NCBI GenBank assembly: GCA_005402585.1
Contig: BIFP01000051.1
Span: 62,001-126,000 of the forward strand
Direction: 5' to 3'
Length of the DNA: 64,000 bases
Source of the DNA: Micromonosporaceae bacterium KJ-029
GTDB lineage: Bacteria; Actinomycetota; Actinomycetes; Mycobacteriales; Micromonosporaceae
In this document: positions 25,126 to 33,373 of the stretch, one piece after another
How the letters are laid out: every line of letters begins with the position of its first letter
Numbering within the stretch: position 1 is the stretch's first letter
Program-made: the position numbers and the translations under genes
Notes under the pieces: model-generated
The model's database searches: none
Seen by the model: only the letters and a program-made list of their open reading frames with translations
Told to the model about the DNA's origin: nothing

Positions 25126-25970
25126 GCCGGTGCCACCACCTGGCGCTGCCGACCCAGGCCGTCGATCTCCAGCTCGATCACGTCGCCGACGGCGAGGTAC
25201 GGCTTCGGGTCCGGCGCGCCGAGGGCGACGCCGGCCGGAGTGCCGGTGTTGATGACGTCGCCGGGGTAGAGCACCATGAACTGGCTCAGGTAGCGGACGA
25301 TCTCGGCCACCGGGAAGAGCATGTCCTTCGTGCTGCCGTCCTGCCGCGGTACGCCGTTGACCCACAGCCGCAGCCCGAGGTTCTGCGGGTCCGGGATCTC
25401 GTCGGCGGTCACCAACCAGGGGCCGAACGGGTTGAACGTCTCGCAGGACTTGCCCTTGTCCCACTGGCCGCCGCGTTCGAGCTGGAACTCCCGCTCCGAC
25501 AGGTCGTTGGAGATGGCGTAGCCGGCGACGCAGCCCAACGCCTCCTCGGCGGAGTTCAGGTAGCGCGCCCGGCGGCCGATGACGACGGCGAGTTCCACCT
25601 CCCAGTCCGTCTTGGTGCTGCCGCGGGGCAGCAGGACCGTGTCGTCGGGGCCGCCCACCGTGTCCGGCGCCTTCAGGAAGACCACCGGCTCGGCGGGCAG
25701 CGGTGCGCCGGTCTCGGCGGCGTGGTCCCGGTAGTTCAGGCCGATGCAGACGATCTTTCCTGGCCGTAGCGGCGGACCCACCCGCACGTCAGCGGCGTCA
25801 AGCACCGGCAACTCGTCCACCGCGACCGCGGCCAACCGGGCGAGACCGCCGGCCGCCAGGAAGGCGCCGTCCAACTCGCCGGTCACCCCACTGAGGTCAC
25901 GCAACCGCCCGGCCTCGTCCAGCAGCGCCGGGGACTCCCGCCCCGGCACGCCCACCCGCAACAGCCTCAC
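25122..25970 (-). CDS. Fumarylacetoacetate-hydrolase-family enzyme, probable 2,4-diketo-3-deoxy-L-fuconate hydrolase
   Basis: A 282-residue FAH-family protein with the usual layout: IVCIGLNYRDHAAETG, FLKAPDTVGGPDD, acidic metal ligands in KTDWEVELAVVIG and ISNDLSEREFQ, and the GTPAGV loop. In the pathway it cleaves the 2,4-diketo acid to pyruvate and lactate, ending the non-phosphorylative L-fucose route. GTG 25970 is the first start of the leftward operon. The operator ACATCCGATGT lies 40-50 nt upstream. Confidence 0.88.
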   Translation of the reverse strand: MRLLRVGVPGRESPALLDEAGRLRDLSGVTGELDGAFLAAGGLARLAAVAVDELPVLDAADVRVGPPLRPGKIVCIGLNYRDHAAETGAPLPAEPVVFLKAPDTVGGPDDTVLLPRGSTKTDWEVELAVVIGRRARYLNSAEEALGCVAGYAISNDLSEREFQLERGGQWDKGKSCETFNPFGPWLVTADEIPDPQNLGLRLWVNGVPRQDGSTKDMLFPVAEIVRYLSQFMVLYPGDVINTGTPAGVALGAPDPKPYLAVGDVIELEIDGLGRQRQVVAPA

Positions 25971-26009
25971 CCGTCGCCCCCAGTCACAGTGTCGCAAAGA
26001 GCCAGTAAT

Positions 26010-26020
26010 ACATCCGATGT
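26010..26020. promoter_or_regulatory. Fucose-regulon operator 1
   Basis: Perfect odd palindrome ACATC-C-GATGT upstream of the fucose catabolic operon, overlapping its likely promoter. Its reverse complement is matched at 10 of 11 positions at 26193-26203. The likely binder is the FadR-type protein encoded at the end of the operon. Confidence 0.6.
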
Positions 26021-26192
26021 CTATCAGGCGATTGCGGCGTCCACAAGGGTCTGACATCGAACGGTGGCGACGGCTTGAGCAGTCATCGTCGATTCCTGGG
26101 CCGGCTTTCCCGAGGCCGGAGCGCTTCCGGAGCTTAATCGACGATGTTGAGTCCTTGTTTCTTGGCGATGTCCTTTGTAGCCTCATGGCCAA

Positions 26193-26203
26193 ACATCGGA
26201 TGC
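26193..26203. promoter_or_regulatory. Fucose-regulon operator 2
   Basis: ACATCGGATGC, about 80 nt upstream of the fucosidase ATG. It differs by one base from the reverse complement of operator 1. Its presence on the fucosidase side suggests joint control of both divergent units. Confidence 0.5.
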
Positions 26204-26283
26204 GTGCCGTGGGTGATCCGGCTTCCGCCGGTTACCCGGCCGGTCCGTCCCCCCACCTGCCCTCGGACGATCCGGAGAGATCC

Positions 26284-29200
26284 ATGGATGACCCACGCCG
26301 ACGGCGATCCCCGCGTCGCCTGACGGCCGCAGCCCTTGCGGCCACCCTGGTGGCCGTGCTGCCCGCCTGGTCCGCCAATTCCCCGGCGATCGCCACGAGC
26401 ACCACCGCGGCCGCCGCCCAGGACCCCCTCACCCTCTGGTACGACGAGCCGGCCGCCGACTGGGAAACCCAGGCGTTGCCGATCGGCAACGGAGCGCTCG
26501 GCGGCATGGTCTTCGGCCGAGTGGCGGCGGAAACCGTGCAGTTCAACGAGAAGACCCTGTGGACCGGCGGACCCGGCTCGGCGAACGGGTACAACTTCGG
26601 AAACTGGACCTCGCCGCGACCTGGCGCCATCGAGGAGGTGCAGCGCCTGATCAACGAGCGGGGCCGACTGTCCCCCAACGAGGTGGCGAACCGGCTCGGT
26701 CAACCCAAGAGCGGCTTCGGCTCGTACAACACCTTCGGCGACCTGTCGTTGCGGCTCACCCGGGACCCCGGGGCGGTACAGGAGTACCGGCGCGAGCTGA
26801 ACGTCGGCACTGCGGTGGCCAAGGTCTCCTACCTCGCCGACGGGGTGCGCTACACCCGCGAGTACTTCGCCAGCTACCCGGACCACGTCCTGGTGGTCCG
26901 GATCAGCGCCGACCAGCCGGGCAGGATCGGCTTCACCGCCGGTGTCACGGCGCCGAACAACCGGTCCAAGGCGGTCACCGCCAGCGGGGGCCGCATCACC
27001 TTCGCCGGGGCGCTCACCGACAACCGGCTCCGGTACGAGTCCCAGATCCAGGTGACGGCGGAGGGCGGCGCGGTCACCGACGGCGCCGACGGCACGGTCA
27101 CCGTGCGCGACGCCGACGCCGCCACGCTGATCCTGGCCGCCGGCACCGACTACGCACCCAACTACCCCACCTACCGGGGCGCCGACCCGCACCCGGCCGT
27201 GACGGCCACCGTGAACGCCGCGGCGGGCAAGACGTACGCCCAGTTGCTAGCGGCGCACACCGCCGACCACCGTGCGCTGTTCGACCGGGTCCGGCTGGAC
27301 ATCGGCCAGCAGATGCCGGAGATTCCGACCGACGACCTGCTCCGCGGCTACACCGGCGGCGGCTCCCCGGCGGACCGGGCCCTGGAGGCGCTGTTCTTCC
27401 AGTACGGCCGGTACCTGCTGATCGCCTCGTCACGGGCCGGGTCGCTGCCGGCGAACCTGCAGGGCGTCTGGAACAACGTCACCAACCCGCCCTGGGACGC
27501 CGACTACCACGTCAACATCAACCTCCAGATGAACTACTGGCCGGCCGAGATCACCAACCTCTCGGAGACCACCGCGCCGCTGTTCGACTACGTGGACGCG
27601 ATGGTGCCGCCGGGCCAGGTCACCGCGCGGGAGATCTACGGCAGCCGGGGTTGGGTGGTGAACAACGAGACAAACGTCTACGGCTTCACCGGCCTGCACA
27701 ACTGGGCCACCTCGTTCTGGTTTCCGGAGGCCGGCGCCTGGCTGGCCCAGCACTACTACCAGCACTACCAGTTCACCCGCGACGGCGCCTTCCTGCGCGA
27801 CCGCGCGTACCCGGTGATGAAGCAGCTCGCCCAGTTCTGGCTGGACGAGTTGGTCGTCGACCCGCGGGACGGGAAGCTGGTCGTCTCCCCGAGTTACTCG
27901 CCGGAGCAGGGCGACTTCACCGCCGGCGCCTCGATGTCCCAGCAGATCGTATGGGAGCTGTTCACCAACACCGTCGAGGCCGCCGGGATCGTCGGGGGCG
28001 ACGACGCGTTCCGGCAGGAACTGCGGGCTGCGCTCGGCCGGCTCGATCCGGGGATCCGGGTCGGTTCGTGGGGCCAGTTGCAGGAATGGAAGGCGGACCT
28101 GGACGACCCGAGAAACGAACACCGGCATGTCTCGCACCTGTTCGCCCTGCACCCGGGTGCGCAGATCTCCGCGCTGCGTGACCCGGAGCTGGCCGCAGCG
28201 GCCAGGGTCTCGCTGAGCGCCCGGGGTGACGGCGGTACCGGCTGGAGCAAGGCTTGGAAGATCAACTTCTGGGCCCGGCTTCTCGACGGCGATCACGCCC
28301 ACAAGATGCTCACCGAGCAACTACGGCAGAGCACCCTGAGCAACCTGTGGGACACCCACCCGCCGTTCCAGATCGACGGGAACTTCGGGGCCACCTCGGG
28401 GGTGGCGGAGATGCTGCTGCAGAGCCAGAGCGGCGAGGTGCACGTCCTCCCGGCGCTGCCCAGCGCCTGGGCGGACGGCTCGGTCAGCGGGCTGCGCGCC
28501 CGCGGCGACCTGACCGTCGACACGACGTGGTCGGCCGGCGCCGCGACCGAGATCGCCGTCACCGCCGGCCGGACCGGCGCGGTGACCCTGCGTAGCCCGC
28601 TGTTCGCCGGGCCGTACCAACTGCTGGACACCACCACCGGCCGACGGGTCGCCGCCCGGCCCCAGGGGGAGCGCCTCACCTTCACCGCGCAGCAGGGGCA
28701 CCGCTACGTCGCCACCGCACAGGTCGCCTTCGCCGTCGCGGCGCCGCAGACCCTGGAGGCGGACGAGTCCGGGACCGTCGCGGTGACGGTCAACGCCGGG
28801 GTCAACCTCCCACCCTCGACGTTGGCGCTGGTCCTGCCGGCTGGCTGGAACGCCCAACCCGCGCGGTTCGAGGTGCCCCGCCTGGAATCGGGCAACTCCC
28901 GGGTGTACCGGTTCACCGTCACCCCGACCCGGCAGGCCACGCCCGGGAAGAACCGGATCGAGGCGCGACTGGTCACCAACAACGGGTGGCGGGCGTCCGG
29001 GTGGACGGCCGTCGCGTTGCCCGTACCGCCCCCGTGCGGCCGACCGGACCCGGCCCACCCGCTCGTCGCCTGGGACCCCGCCAGCGGGGACACCGTCGCC
29101 GATCGATCACCGCACGGGCGCACCGCCACGGTGCACACCGGCGCCGAGTACGTCGCCGACGGGCCGACCGGCAGCGCGCTGGCGCTGAACGGCACGAGGT

Positions 29201-29670
29201 ACCTGCGGACCGCCCCCACCACGCTGGGATTCCTGGAGACCGCCACCTTCGCCGCCGAGGTGAAGGTGACCACGAGCGGCAGTTACCGGCGGCTGTTCGA
29301 CTTCCAGCCCAGCGGCGATCCGGGCACCGATGGCGTACTGATCGACCTCACCCCGGGCAACCAGGTGCGGTTCATCGGCTCCGGCACCGGCGTCACCAGC
29401 AACGCCACCGTGCCCGTCGGCCGGTACGTCGACCTGGTGGTCACGATGGACGACGGCGGCAACATCGTGGTCTACCTCGACGGCCAGCAGGCCGGCACGG
29501 CCAAGGTGCCGGACGGCGGCATTAACGGCTGCGCCACCCGCGAGCTGCGATTCGGCGCCGACCAGAACGGTGGCCAGCGGCTCACCGGTGAGGTGGACCG
29601 GATCGCCATCCTGCCCCAGGCACTCCCGGCCGACCAGGTCCGCACCTGGCAGTCGCGTGGCTTCGGCTGA
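26284..29670 (+). CDS. Secreted GH95 alpha-L-fucosidase with NEW3-like and LamG-like domains
   Basis: A 1128-residue extracellular glycoside hydrolase. The N-terminus is basic with an RR pair (SPRRLTAAAL) and a signal peptide to about residue 46. The GH95 domain (about 47-810) shows LWYDEPAADWETQALPIGNG, the Asn pair in VNINLQMNYWPAE (about 410-425), the acid-residue region EWKADLDDPRNEHRHVSHLF (about 600) and FQIDGNFGATSGV (about 695). An alpha-galactosidase-NEW3-like beta domain (about 825-897) and a C-terminal LamG/concanavalin-like domain (about 920-1128) follow. GGAGAG precedes ATG 26284. It would release L-fucose from plant or glycoconjugate polymers for the adjacent importer. Some GH95 members instead cleave L-galactose. 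Confidence 0.92.
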   Translation: MDDPRRRRSPRRLTAAALAATLVAVLPAWSANSPAIATSTTAAAAQDPLTLWYDEPAADWETQALPIGNGALGGMVFGRVAAETVQFNEKTLWTGGPGSANGYNFGNWTSPRPGAIEEVQRLINERGRLSPNEVANRLGQPKSGFGSYNTFGDLSLRLTRDPGAVQEYRRELNVGTAVAKVSYLADGVRYTREYFASYPDHVLVVRISADQPGRIGFTAGVTAPNNRSKAVTASGGRITFAGALTDNRLRYESQIQVTAEGGAVTDGADGTVTVRDADAATLILAAGTDYAPNYPTYRGADPHPAVTATVNAAAGKTYAQLLAAHTADHRALFDRVRLDIGQQMPEIPTDDLLRGYTGGGSPADRALEALFFQYGRYLLIASSRAGSLPANLQGVWNNVTNPPWDADYHVNINLQMNYWPAEITNLSETTAPLFDYVDAMVPPGQVTAREIYGSRGWVVNNETNVYGFTGLHNWATSFWFPEAGAWLAQHYYQHYQFTRDGAFLRDRAYPVMKQLAQFWLDELVVDPRDGKLVVSPSYSPEQGDFTAGASMSQQIVWELFTNTVEAAGIVGGDDAFRQELRAALGRLDPGIRVGSWGQLQEWKADLDDPRNEHRHVSHLFALHPGAQISALRDPELAAAARVSLSARGDGGTGWSKAWKINFWARLLDGDHAHKMLTEQLRQSTLSNLWDTHPPFQIDGNFGATSGVAEMLLQSQSGEVHVLPALPSAWADGSVSGLRARGDLTVDTTWSAGAATEIAVTAGRTGAVTLRSPLFAGPYQLLDTTTGRRVAARPQGERLTFTAQQGHRYVATAQVAFAVAAPQTLEADESGTVAVTVNAGVNLPPSTLALVLPAGWNAQPARFEVPRLESGNSRVYRFTVTPTRQATPGKNRIEARLVTNNGWRASGWTAVALPVPPPCGRPDPAHPLVAWDPASGDTVADRSPHGRTATVHTGAEYVADGPTGSALALNGTRYLRTAPTTLGFLETATFAAEVKVTTSGSYRRLFDFQPSGDPGTDGVLIDLTPGNQVRFIGSGTGVTSNATVPVGRYVDLVVTMDDGGNIVVYLDGQQAGTAKVPDGGINGCATRELRFGADQNGGQRLTGEVDRIAILPQALPADQVRTWQSRGFG

Positions 29671-29725
29671 CCCGCTCCGCGTGACCCCCCTGACCACGAG
29701 TTCCGGAGGCGCTGTTCCTCAGCAG

Positions 29726-29767
29726 CGTGATGTCACACCGACATATCTACGTCGGTGTGACATCACG
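29726..29767. terminator. Perfect 17-bp inverted repeat after the fucosidase gene
   Basis: Arms CGTGATGTCACACCGAC (29726-29742) and its exact complement (29751-29767) surround the 8-nt loop ATATCTAC. No U-tract follows. Position 56 nt after the stop suggests a terminator, but the A/T-rich loop and the TGTCACACCGAC arms would also suit a protein-binding operator for the next gene. Confidence 0.6.
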
Positions 29768-29821
29768 GCTGAGAGGTATGGCCGAACGTGACAACACGAA
29801 AGCCCTTTGCCGGGGTATGCC

Positions 29822-30475
29822 ATGCTCTGGCTGGTGACGACCGGCCATCCCCGCTCCCACCGCCGTCCCCGCCGCCGCTCCCTGCGCATCCTGCTCGCGC
29901 TCGCCGCTGCCGTCGCCCTGGTCGCCGTCGCCCTGGTCGTGGTGCCGCAACTGCTGCCAGCGGGCCCGCGCCCGCTGTTCCAGTTGCCCGTCGCCTGCGG
30001 CGAGACGTGGCAGTTGAGCACCTATCCCGGTCACGACGACTTCGACGTGGACCTGTACCCGACCGAGGGCGAGGTGTGGGGCAGGCCGGTGCTCGCCTCC
30101 TACGCGGGCACGGTCACCGTGGCCGGGATCAACGGGTCGCTCGGTGGCCGTACCCCGGACAACCCCGACGGCCCCCGGGGCCGCGGCGGCGGTTACTGGG
30201 TGAAGATCGATCATGGCGGGCGGTGGGAGACGCAGTACCTGCACCTGCTCGAACCACCGCTGGTGGAGGTCGGGCAGCGGGTCGCCCAGGGCGAACAGAT
30301 CGGGCGGATCGGCAGCACCGGCAACTCCGGCGCCCCGCACCTGCACTACGAGCAGCGCCGTGGCTGGCAGAAGGTGGAGACCTGGTTCGACGACGCCCCG
30401 TCGGGCATCACCCACGACGACGCCGAATACACCCTGCGGCTGACGAGCAACAACTGCCCCGCCGGGCAGCCGTAG
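29822..30475 (+). CDS. M23 (LytM-type) metallopeptidase, membrane-anchored
   Basis: A 217-residue protein: basic N-terminus (HRRPRRRSLR), one span (ILLALAAAVALVAVALVVV, about 22-40), then an M23 domain. Zinc ligands are visible as HDDFD (His-x3-Asp, about residues 70-74) and HLHYE near the C-terminus. Such enzymes cut cell-wall peptides outside the membrane. ATG 29822 has GGGGT upstream; GTG 29833 is an alternative, with CATGCT ending 6 nt before it. It is a single gene with no visible partner. Confidence 0.85.
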   Translation: MLWLVTTGHPRSHRRPRRRSLRILLALAAAVALVAVALVVVPQLLPAGPRPLFQLPVACGETWQLSTYPGHDDFDVDLYPTEGEVWGRPVLASYAGTVTVAGINGSLGGRTPDNPDGPRGRGGGYWVKIDHGGRWETQYLHLLEPPLVEVGQRVAQGEQIGRIGSTGNSGAPHLHYEQRRGWQKVETWFDDAPSGITHDDAEYTLRLTSNNCPAGQP

Positions 30476-30531
30476 CCGGCGTCGCGCGAAAACCGCCTCC
30501 GGGCTCCGCCGGTCGCTCCTAGGATCGGCAC

Positions 30532-31116
30532 ATGGCCCAACCCGACGAAGGGGACGTATCGGGTCGGCACGGCGACCCGATACCGGCGACGGTGCCCGCC
30601 CGCGAGGAGATGCACACCCAGGTGCTCGTCGACCGGATCACGCTGGCCACCGCGCGGGGGTTCGACGACGTGCTGGCCGACGTCTACACCGGGATCTCGC
30701 GACCCGACCTGGCGGCCGAGAAGCACGAGTGGGCGGCGGCGCCGTCGTACGCCGACTACGCGAGGCAGGTACGCGAGGCTAGCGGGCCGGCCGGCCTGAT
30801 GCGGTTCCTGCACCTCGACCTGGACACCGCCCTGCGCGAGGATCCCGACATCACGCCGTACCGGCTGGTCCGGATCATCGCCGGCAACCCGGTCACGATG
30901 AGCCGGATGACGCGGCACGTGCCCGACGCGGGCGCGTACGCGCCGGTCACCATCCTGCTCTGGCAGGATGGCGACCTCGTGCGGATCGCCTACGACACCG
31001 TGGCGAGTCTGATCACCCCGTACGGCGACCCGCGTGCGCTGGCGGTGGCCCGCGAGCTGGACACCGAGGTGCTGGACCTGCTCCGCCGCGCCGCCACGGG
31101 CACCGCCGCAGGGTGA
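30532..31116 (+). CDS. DUF302-like protein of unknown function
   Basis: A 194-residue soluble protein resembling DUF302: RGFDDVLADVYTGISRPDLA, then LVRIIAGNPVTMSRM, APVTILLWQDGDLVRIAYDT and a C-terminal helix. The first 30 residues are Pro/Gly-rich and probably flexible. TAGGAT (30520-30525) ends 6 nt before ATG 30532 and no Shine-Dalgarno is present, indicating a leaderless mRNA. Function unknown; DUF302 proteins are often soluble single-domain proteins found with redox or metal genes, which are absent here. Confidence 0.65.
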   Translation: MAQPDEGDVSGRHGDPIPATVPAREEMHTQVLVDRITLATARGFDDVLADVYTGISRPDLAAEKHEWAAAPSYADYARQVREASGPAGLMRFLHLDLDTALREDPDITPYRLVRIIAGNPVTMSRMTRHVPDAGAYAPVTILLWQDGDLVRIAYDTVASLITPYGDPRALAVARELDTEVLDLLRRAATGTAAG

Positions 31117-31180
31117 CCTACGGCGGATGCCGCGCCCGCACCGGAAAGTGGTGTCGTACCCGTCTGCTGGGATGTCGGGC

Positions 31181-31642
31181 ATGGGTGTGTTGTACGACTA
31201 CTTCCGGGCGACGGACGACGTCGCGGCGGTCGAGCTGATGGCGGAACTCGACGGTGGCCCGGTCGTCACCGCCGACGGGCGGCCCGGGGTCGACGCAATC
31301 GACCTCAAGGGCATCGACTCGGCGGTGACGCTGGGCCAGCTGGTGGCTCTTGCGCGTGGCATGGCCTGGCAGACCGGCCTGGTCGAGGAGCGGCTCCTGT
31401 GGAGCGGCAACCAGGACGGCCCCTGGTTGACCGCGCTCGACGATGCCACAAGGGACACTCTGGCCGCGATCACCGCCGACCGGCTGCCCGAGCTGTCGGC
31501 CGAATGGGGGCGGAGCGAGGAGCTCGCCTGGGACGGCCCGCTGCCCGCCGACCAGATGCTGCCGGTGATCGAGGCGATCGGCGCGCTCGCCCGGCGGGCC
31601 CAAAGCGCGGGCGAGCATCTCTACTGCTGGTGCTGCCTGTAG
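31181..31642 (+). CDS. Conserved hypothetical protein
   Basis: A 153-residue acidic protein beginning MGVLYDYFRATDDVAAVELM and ending in a Cys-rich tail (HLYCWCCL). It has a predicted helical fold and no known catalytic motif. ATG 31181 is chosen because the conserved-looking sequence starts there; ATG at 31172 or 31127 is in frame. Small actinomycete proteins with the MGVLYDYF start are familiar to me but have no assigned role. Confidence 0.6.
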   Translation: MGVLYDYFRATDDVAAVELMAELDGGPVVTADGRPGVDAIDLKGIDSAVTLGQLVALARGMAWQTGLVEERLLWSGNQDGPWLTALDDATRDTLAAITADRLPELSAEWGRSEELAWDGPLPADQMLPVIEAIGALARRAQSAGEHLYCWCCL

Positions 31643-31746
31643 CCGCGCGGGAGGGCCGTGTCCTGCCGGCAGGGCGATTTGCGGTTAGCGTGGGGTGAGG
31701 AGGGGAGGCAGCGGCCCTACGGGCCGGCAATTTGCCACGATTTGTG

Positions 31747-31775
31747 TTGACATTTGTTGGCCACGGGGCCAGACT
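31747..31775 (+). promoter_or_regulatory. Candidate promoter of the Dpp-type operon
   Basis: TTGACA (31747-31752), then a 17-nt spacer and CAGACT (31770-31775). The -35 is a full consensus match and the -10 is weak, so activation by another factor is possible. It lies 45 nt before the ATG of the first gene. Confidence 0.45.
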
Positions 31776-31819
31776 CGCCGAAATCTTTTGTCTGCCGGGA
31801 AGAATCCAGGGGGAGGACC

Positions 31820-33355
31820 ATGTCCAGCACCAGATTCCGGTTGGCCGGCGCCACATTCGCCCTGCTGCTCGTCGCGGTCGCCGGGTGCACCACGGGCGAG
31901 GGGGTCGACGTCGACGGGGCTGACGGGGCGAGCGCGGGCGGCGTCCTCAACGCCGCCATCGGTGGCGAGCCCGACCAGCTCGACCCGCACAAGACCTCCG
32001 CCTACTACAGCTTCCAGGTGCTGGAGAACGTCTACGACACCCTCGTCGAGCCGGACGCGAACCTGGAGATGAAGCCGTCGCTGGCCACCGAGTGGACCAC
32101 CAGCGACGACCAGCTGACCTGGACTTTCACCCTCCGCGAGGGCGTCAGGTTCTCCGACGGGTCGCCATTGACGTCGGAAGACGTGGTCTACTCCTACACC
32201 CGGATCATCGACGAGAAGCTGAACAACGCGTACCGGTTCGGCACCGTCAAGTCGGTCACCGCGCCCGACCCGAGCACCGTGGTCGTCACGCTGAGCGCGC
32301 CCACCCCGAACCTGCTTGCCAACCTCGGCGGCTTCAAGGGCGTGGCGATCGTCCAGAAGTCCAACGTGGAATCCGGTGCGGTGACGACCAAGCCGGTCGG
32401 CAGCGGCCCGTTCGCGATCGGCAGCTACAACTCCGGCGACAGCATCCGGCTGGTTCGCAACGACAACTACTGGGGTGACAAGCCCAAACTCGACGGGGTC
32501 ACCTTCACCTTCGTCAAGGACCCCACCGTGGCGCTGCAGAACCTGCGCGGCGGAGAGGTGCAGTGGACCGACAACCTGCCACCCCAGCAGGTCCCCGCCC
32601 TGCTCGACGGCGACGATCTCACCGTGCGTTCGGTGCCGTCGAGCGACTACTGGTACCTCGCCCTCAACCAGGCCCGCAAGCCGTACGACGACGTCAACGT
32701 GCGCCGGGCGGTCGCCTTCGCGCTCGACCGGGAGGCGATCACCAAGGCGGCCAAGTTCGGGTTGGCCACCGTCAACCAGACGGCCATCCCGCAGAACAGC
32801 GCCTACTACTACGAGTACGCGCCGTACCGGCACGACCCGAACCAGGCGCGGCAGCTGCTCGACCAGGCCGGCGTCAGCGACCTGACCATGGACCTGATGG
32901 TCACCAGCGAGTACCCGGAGACGGTCACCTCGGCGCAGGTCATCGCGTCGCAGCTCGGGGCCATCGGCGTCAACGTCAAGATCCGTACGCTGGATTTCGC
33001 GCAGTGGCTCGACGAGCAGGGCAAGGGCAACTTCGACTCGTTCATGCTCGGCTGGCTGGGCAACGTCGACCCGGACGAGTTCTACTACGCCCAGCACCAC
33101 AGCGGCGGCACGTTCAACTTCCACAAGTACGCCAACCCCGCTGTGGACCAGCTGCTCGACCGGGCCCGGACGGAGACCGACCAGGCCGCGCGCAAGCAGC
33201 AGTACGAGCAGGCGGCCAAGCAGATCGTGGACGACGCCAGCTACATCTACCTGTACAACCCGGACGTGGCGCAGGGCTGGTCCAAGCAGGTCTCCGGTTA
33301 CGAGGTACGCACCGACCGGGCCATCCGGTTCCGCGACGTGGCCCTCGCCCGGTGA
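31820..33355 (+). CDS. Family 5 ABC solute-binding lipoprotein (peptide/opine/nickel class)
   Basis: A 511-residue SBP_bac_5 protein. The lipobox is VAGC (Cys23). Family signatures are present: PDQLDPHKTSAYYSFQVLEN, LTWTFTLREGVRFSDGSPLT, KPVGSGPFAIGSYNSGD and the DPDEFYYAQHH region. GGGGGAGGA precedes ATG 31820. It starts a five-gene operon with DppB/C permeases and DppD/F ATPases. The ligand is not evident: oligopeptides are typical, but in plant-polymer degraders such importers may also take oligosaccharides. Confidence 0.9.
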   Translation: MSSTRFRLAGATFALLLVAVAGCTTGEGVDVDGADGASAGGVLNAAIGGEPDQLDPHKTSAYYSFQVLENVYDTLVEPDANLEMKPSLATEWTTSDDQLTWTFTLREGVRFSDGSPLTSEDVVYSYTRIIDEKLNNAYRFGTVKSVTAPDPSTVVVTLSAPTPNLLANLGGFKGVAIVQKSNVESGAVTTKPVGSGPFAIGSYNSGDSIRLVRNDNYWGDKPKLDGVTFTFVKDPTVALQNLRGGEVQWTDNLPPQQVPALLDGDDLTVRSVPSSDYWYLALNQARKPYDDVNVRRAVAFALDREAITKAAKFGLATVNQTAIPQNSAYYYEYAPYRHDPNQARQLLDQAGVSDLTMDLMVTSEYPETVTSAQVIASQLGAIGVNVKIRTLDFAQWLDEQGKGNFDSFMLGWLGNVDPDEFYYAQHHSGGTFNFHKYANPAVDQLLDRARTETDQAARKQQYEQAAKQIVDDASYIYLYNPDVAQGWSKQVSGYEVRTDRAIRFRDVALAR

Positions 33356-33373
33356 GCCGGCGGAGAGCCGCGG

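Larger units (their letters stand above)
25971..26283. other. Divergent control region of the fucose genes
   Basis: A 313-nt gap between the leftward catabolic operon and the rightward fucosidase gene. It is less GC-rich than its surroundings and holds two related operator sites (listed separately). TTGTGG with TAGACA 17 nt later on the minus strand is a candidate promoter for the operon. No gene is seen. Confidence 0.6.

Noticed and set aside
25744..26283. In-frame extension of the fucosidase gene to far upstream
   Set aside because: It runs through the divergent operon start and its operators; the signal peptide and ribosome-binding site fix the start at 26284.
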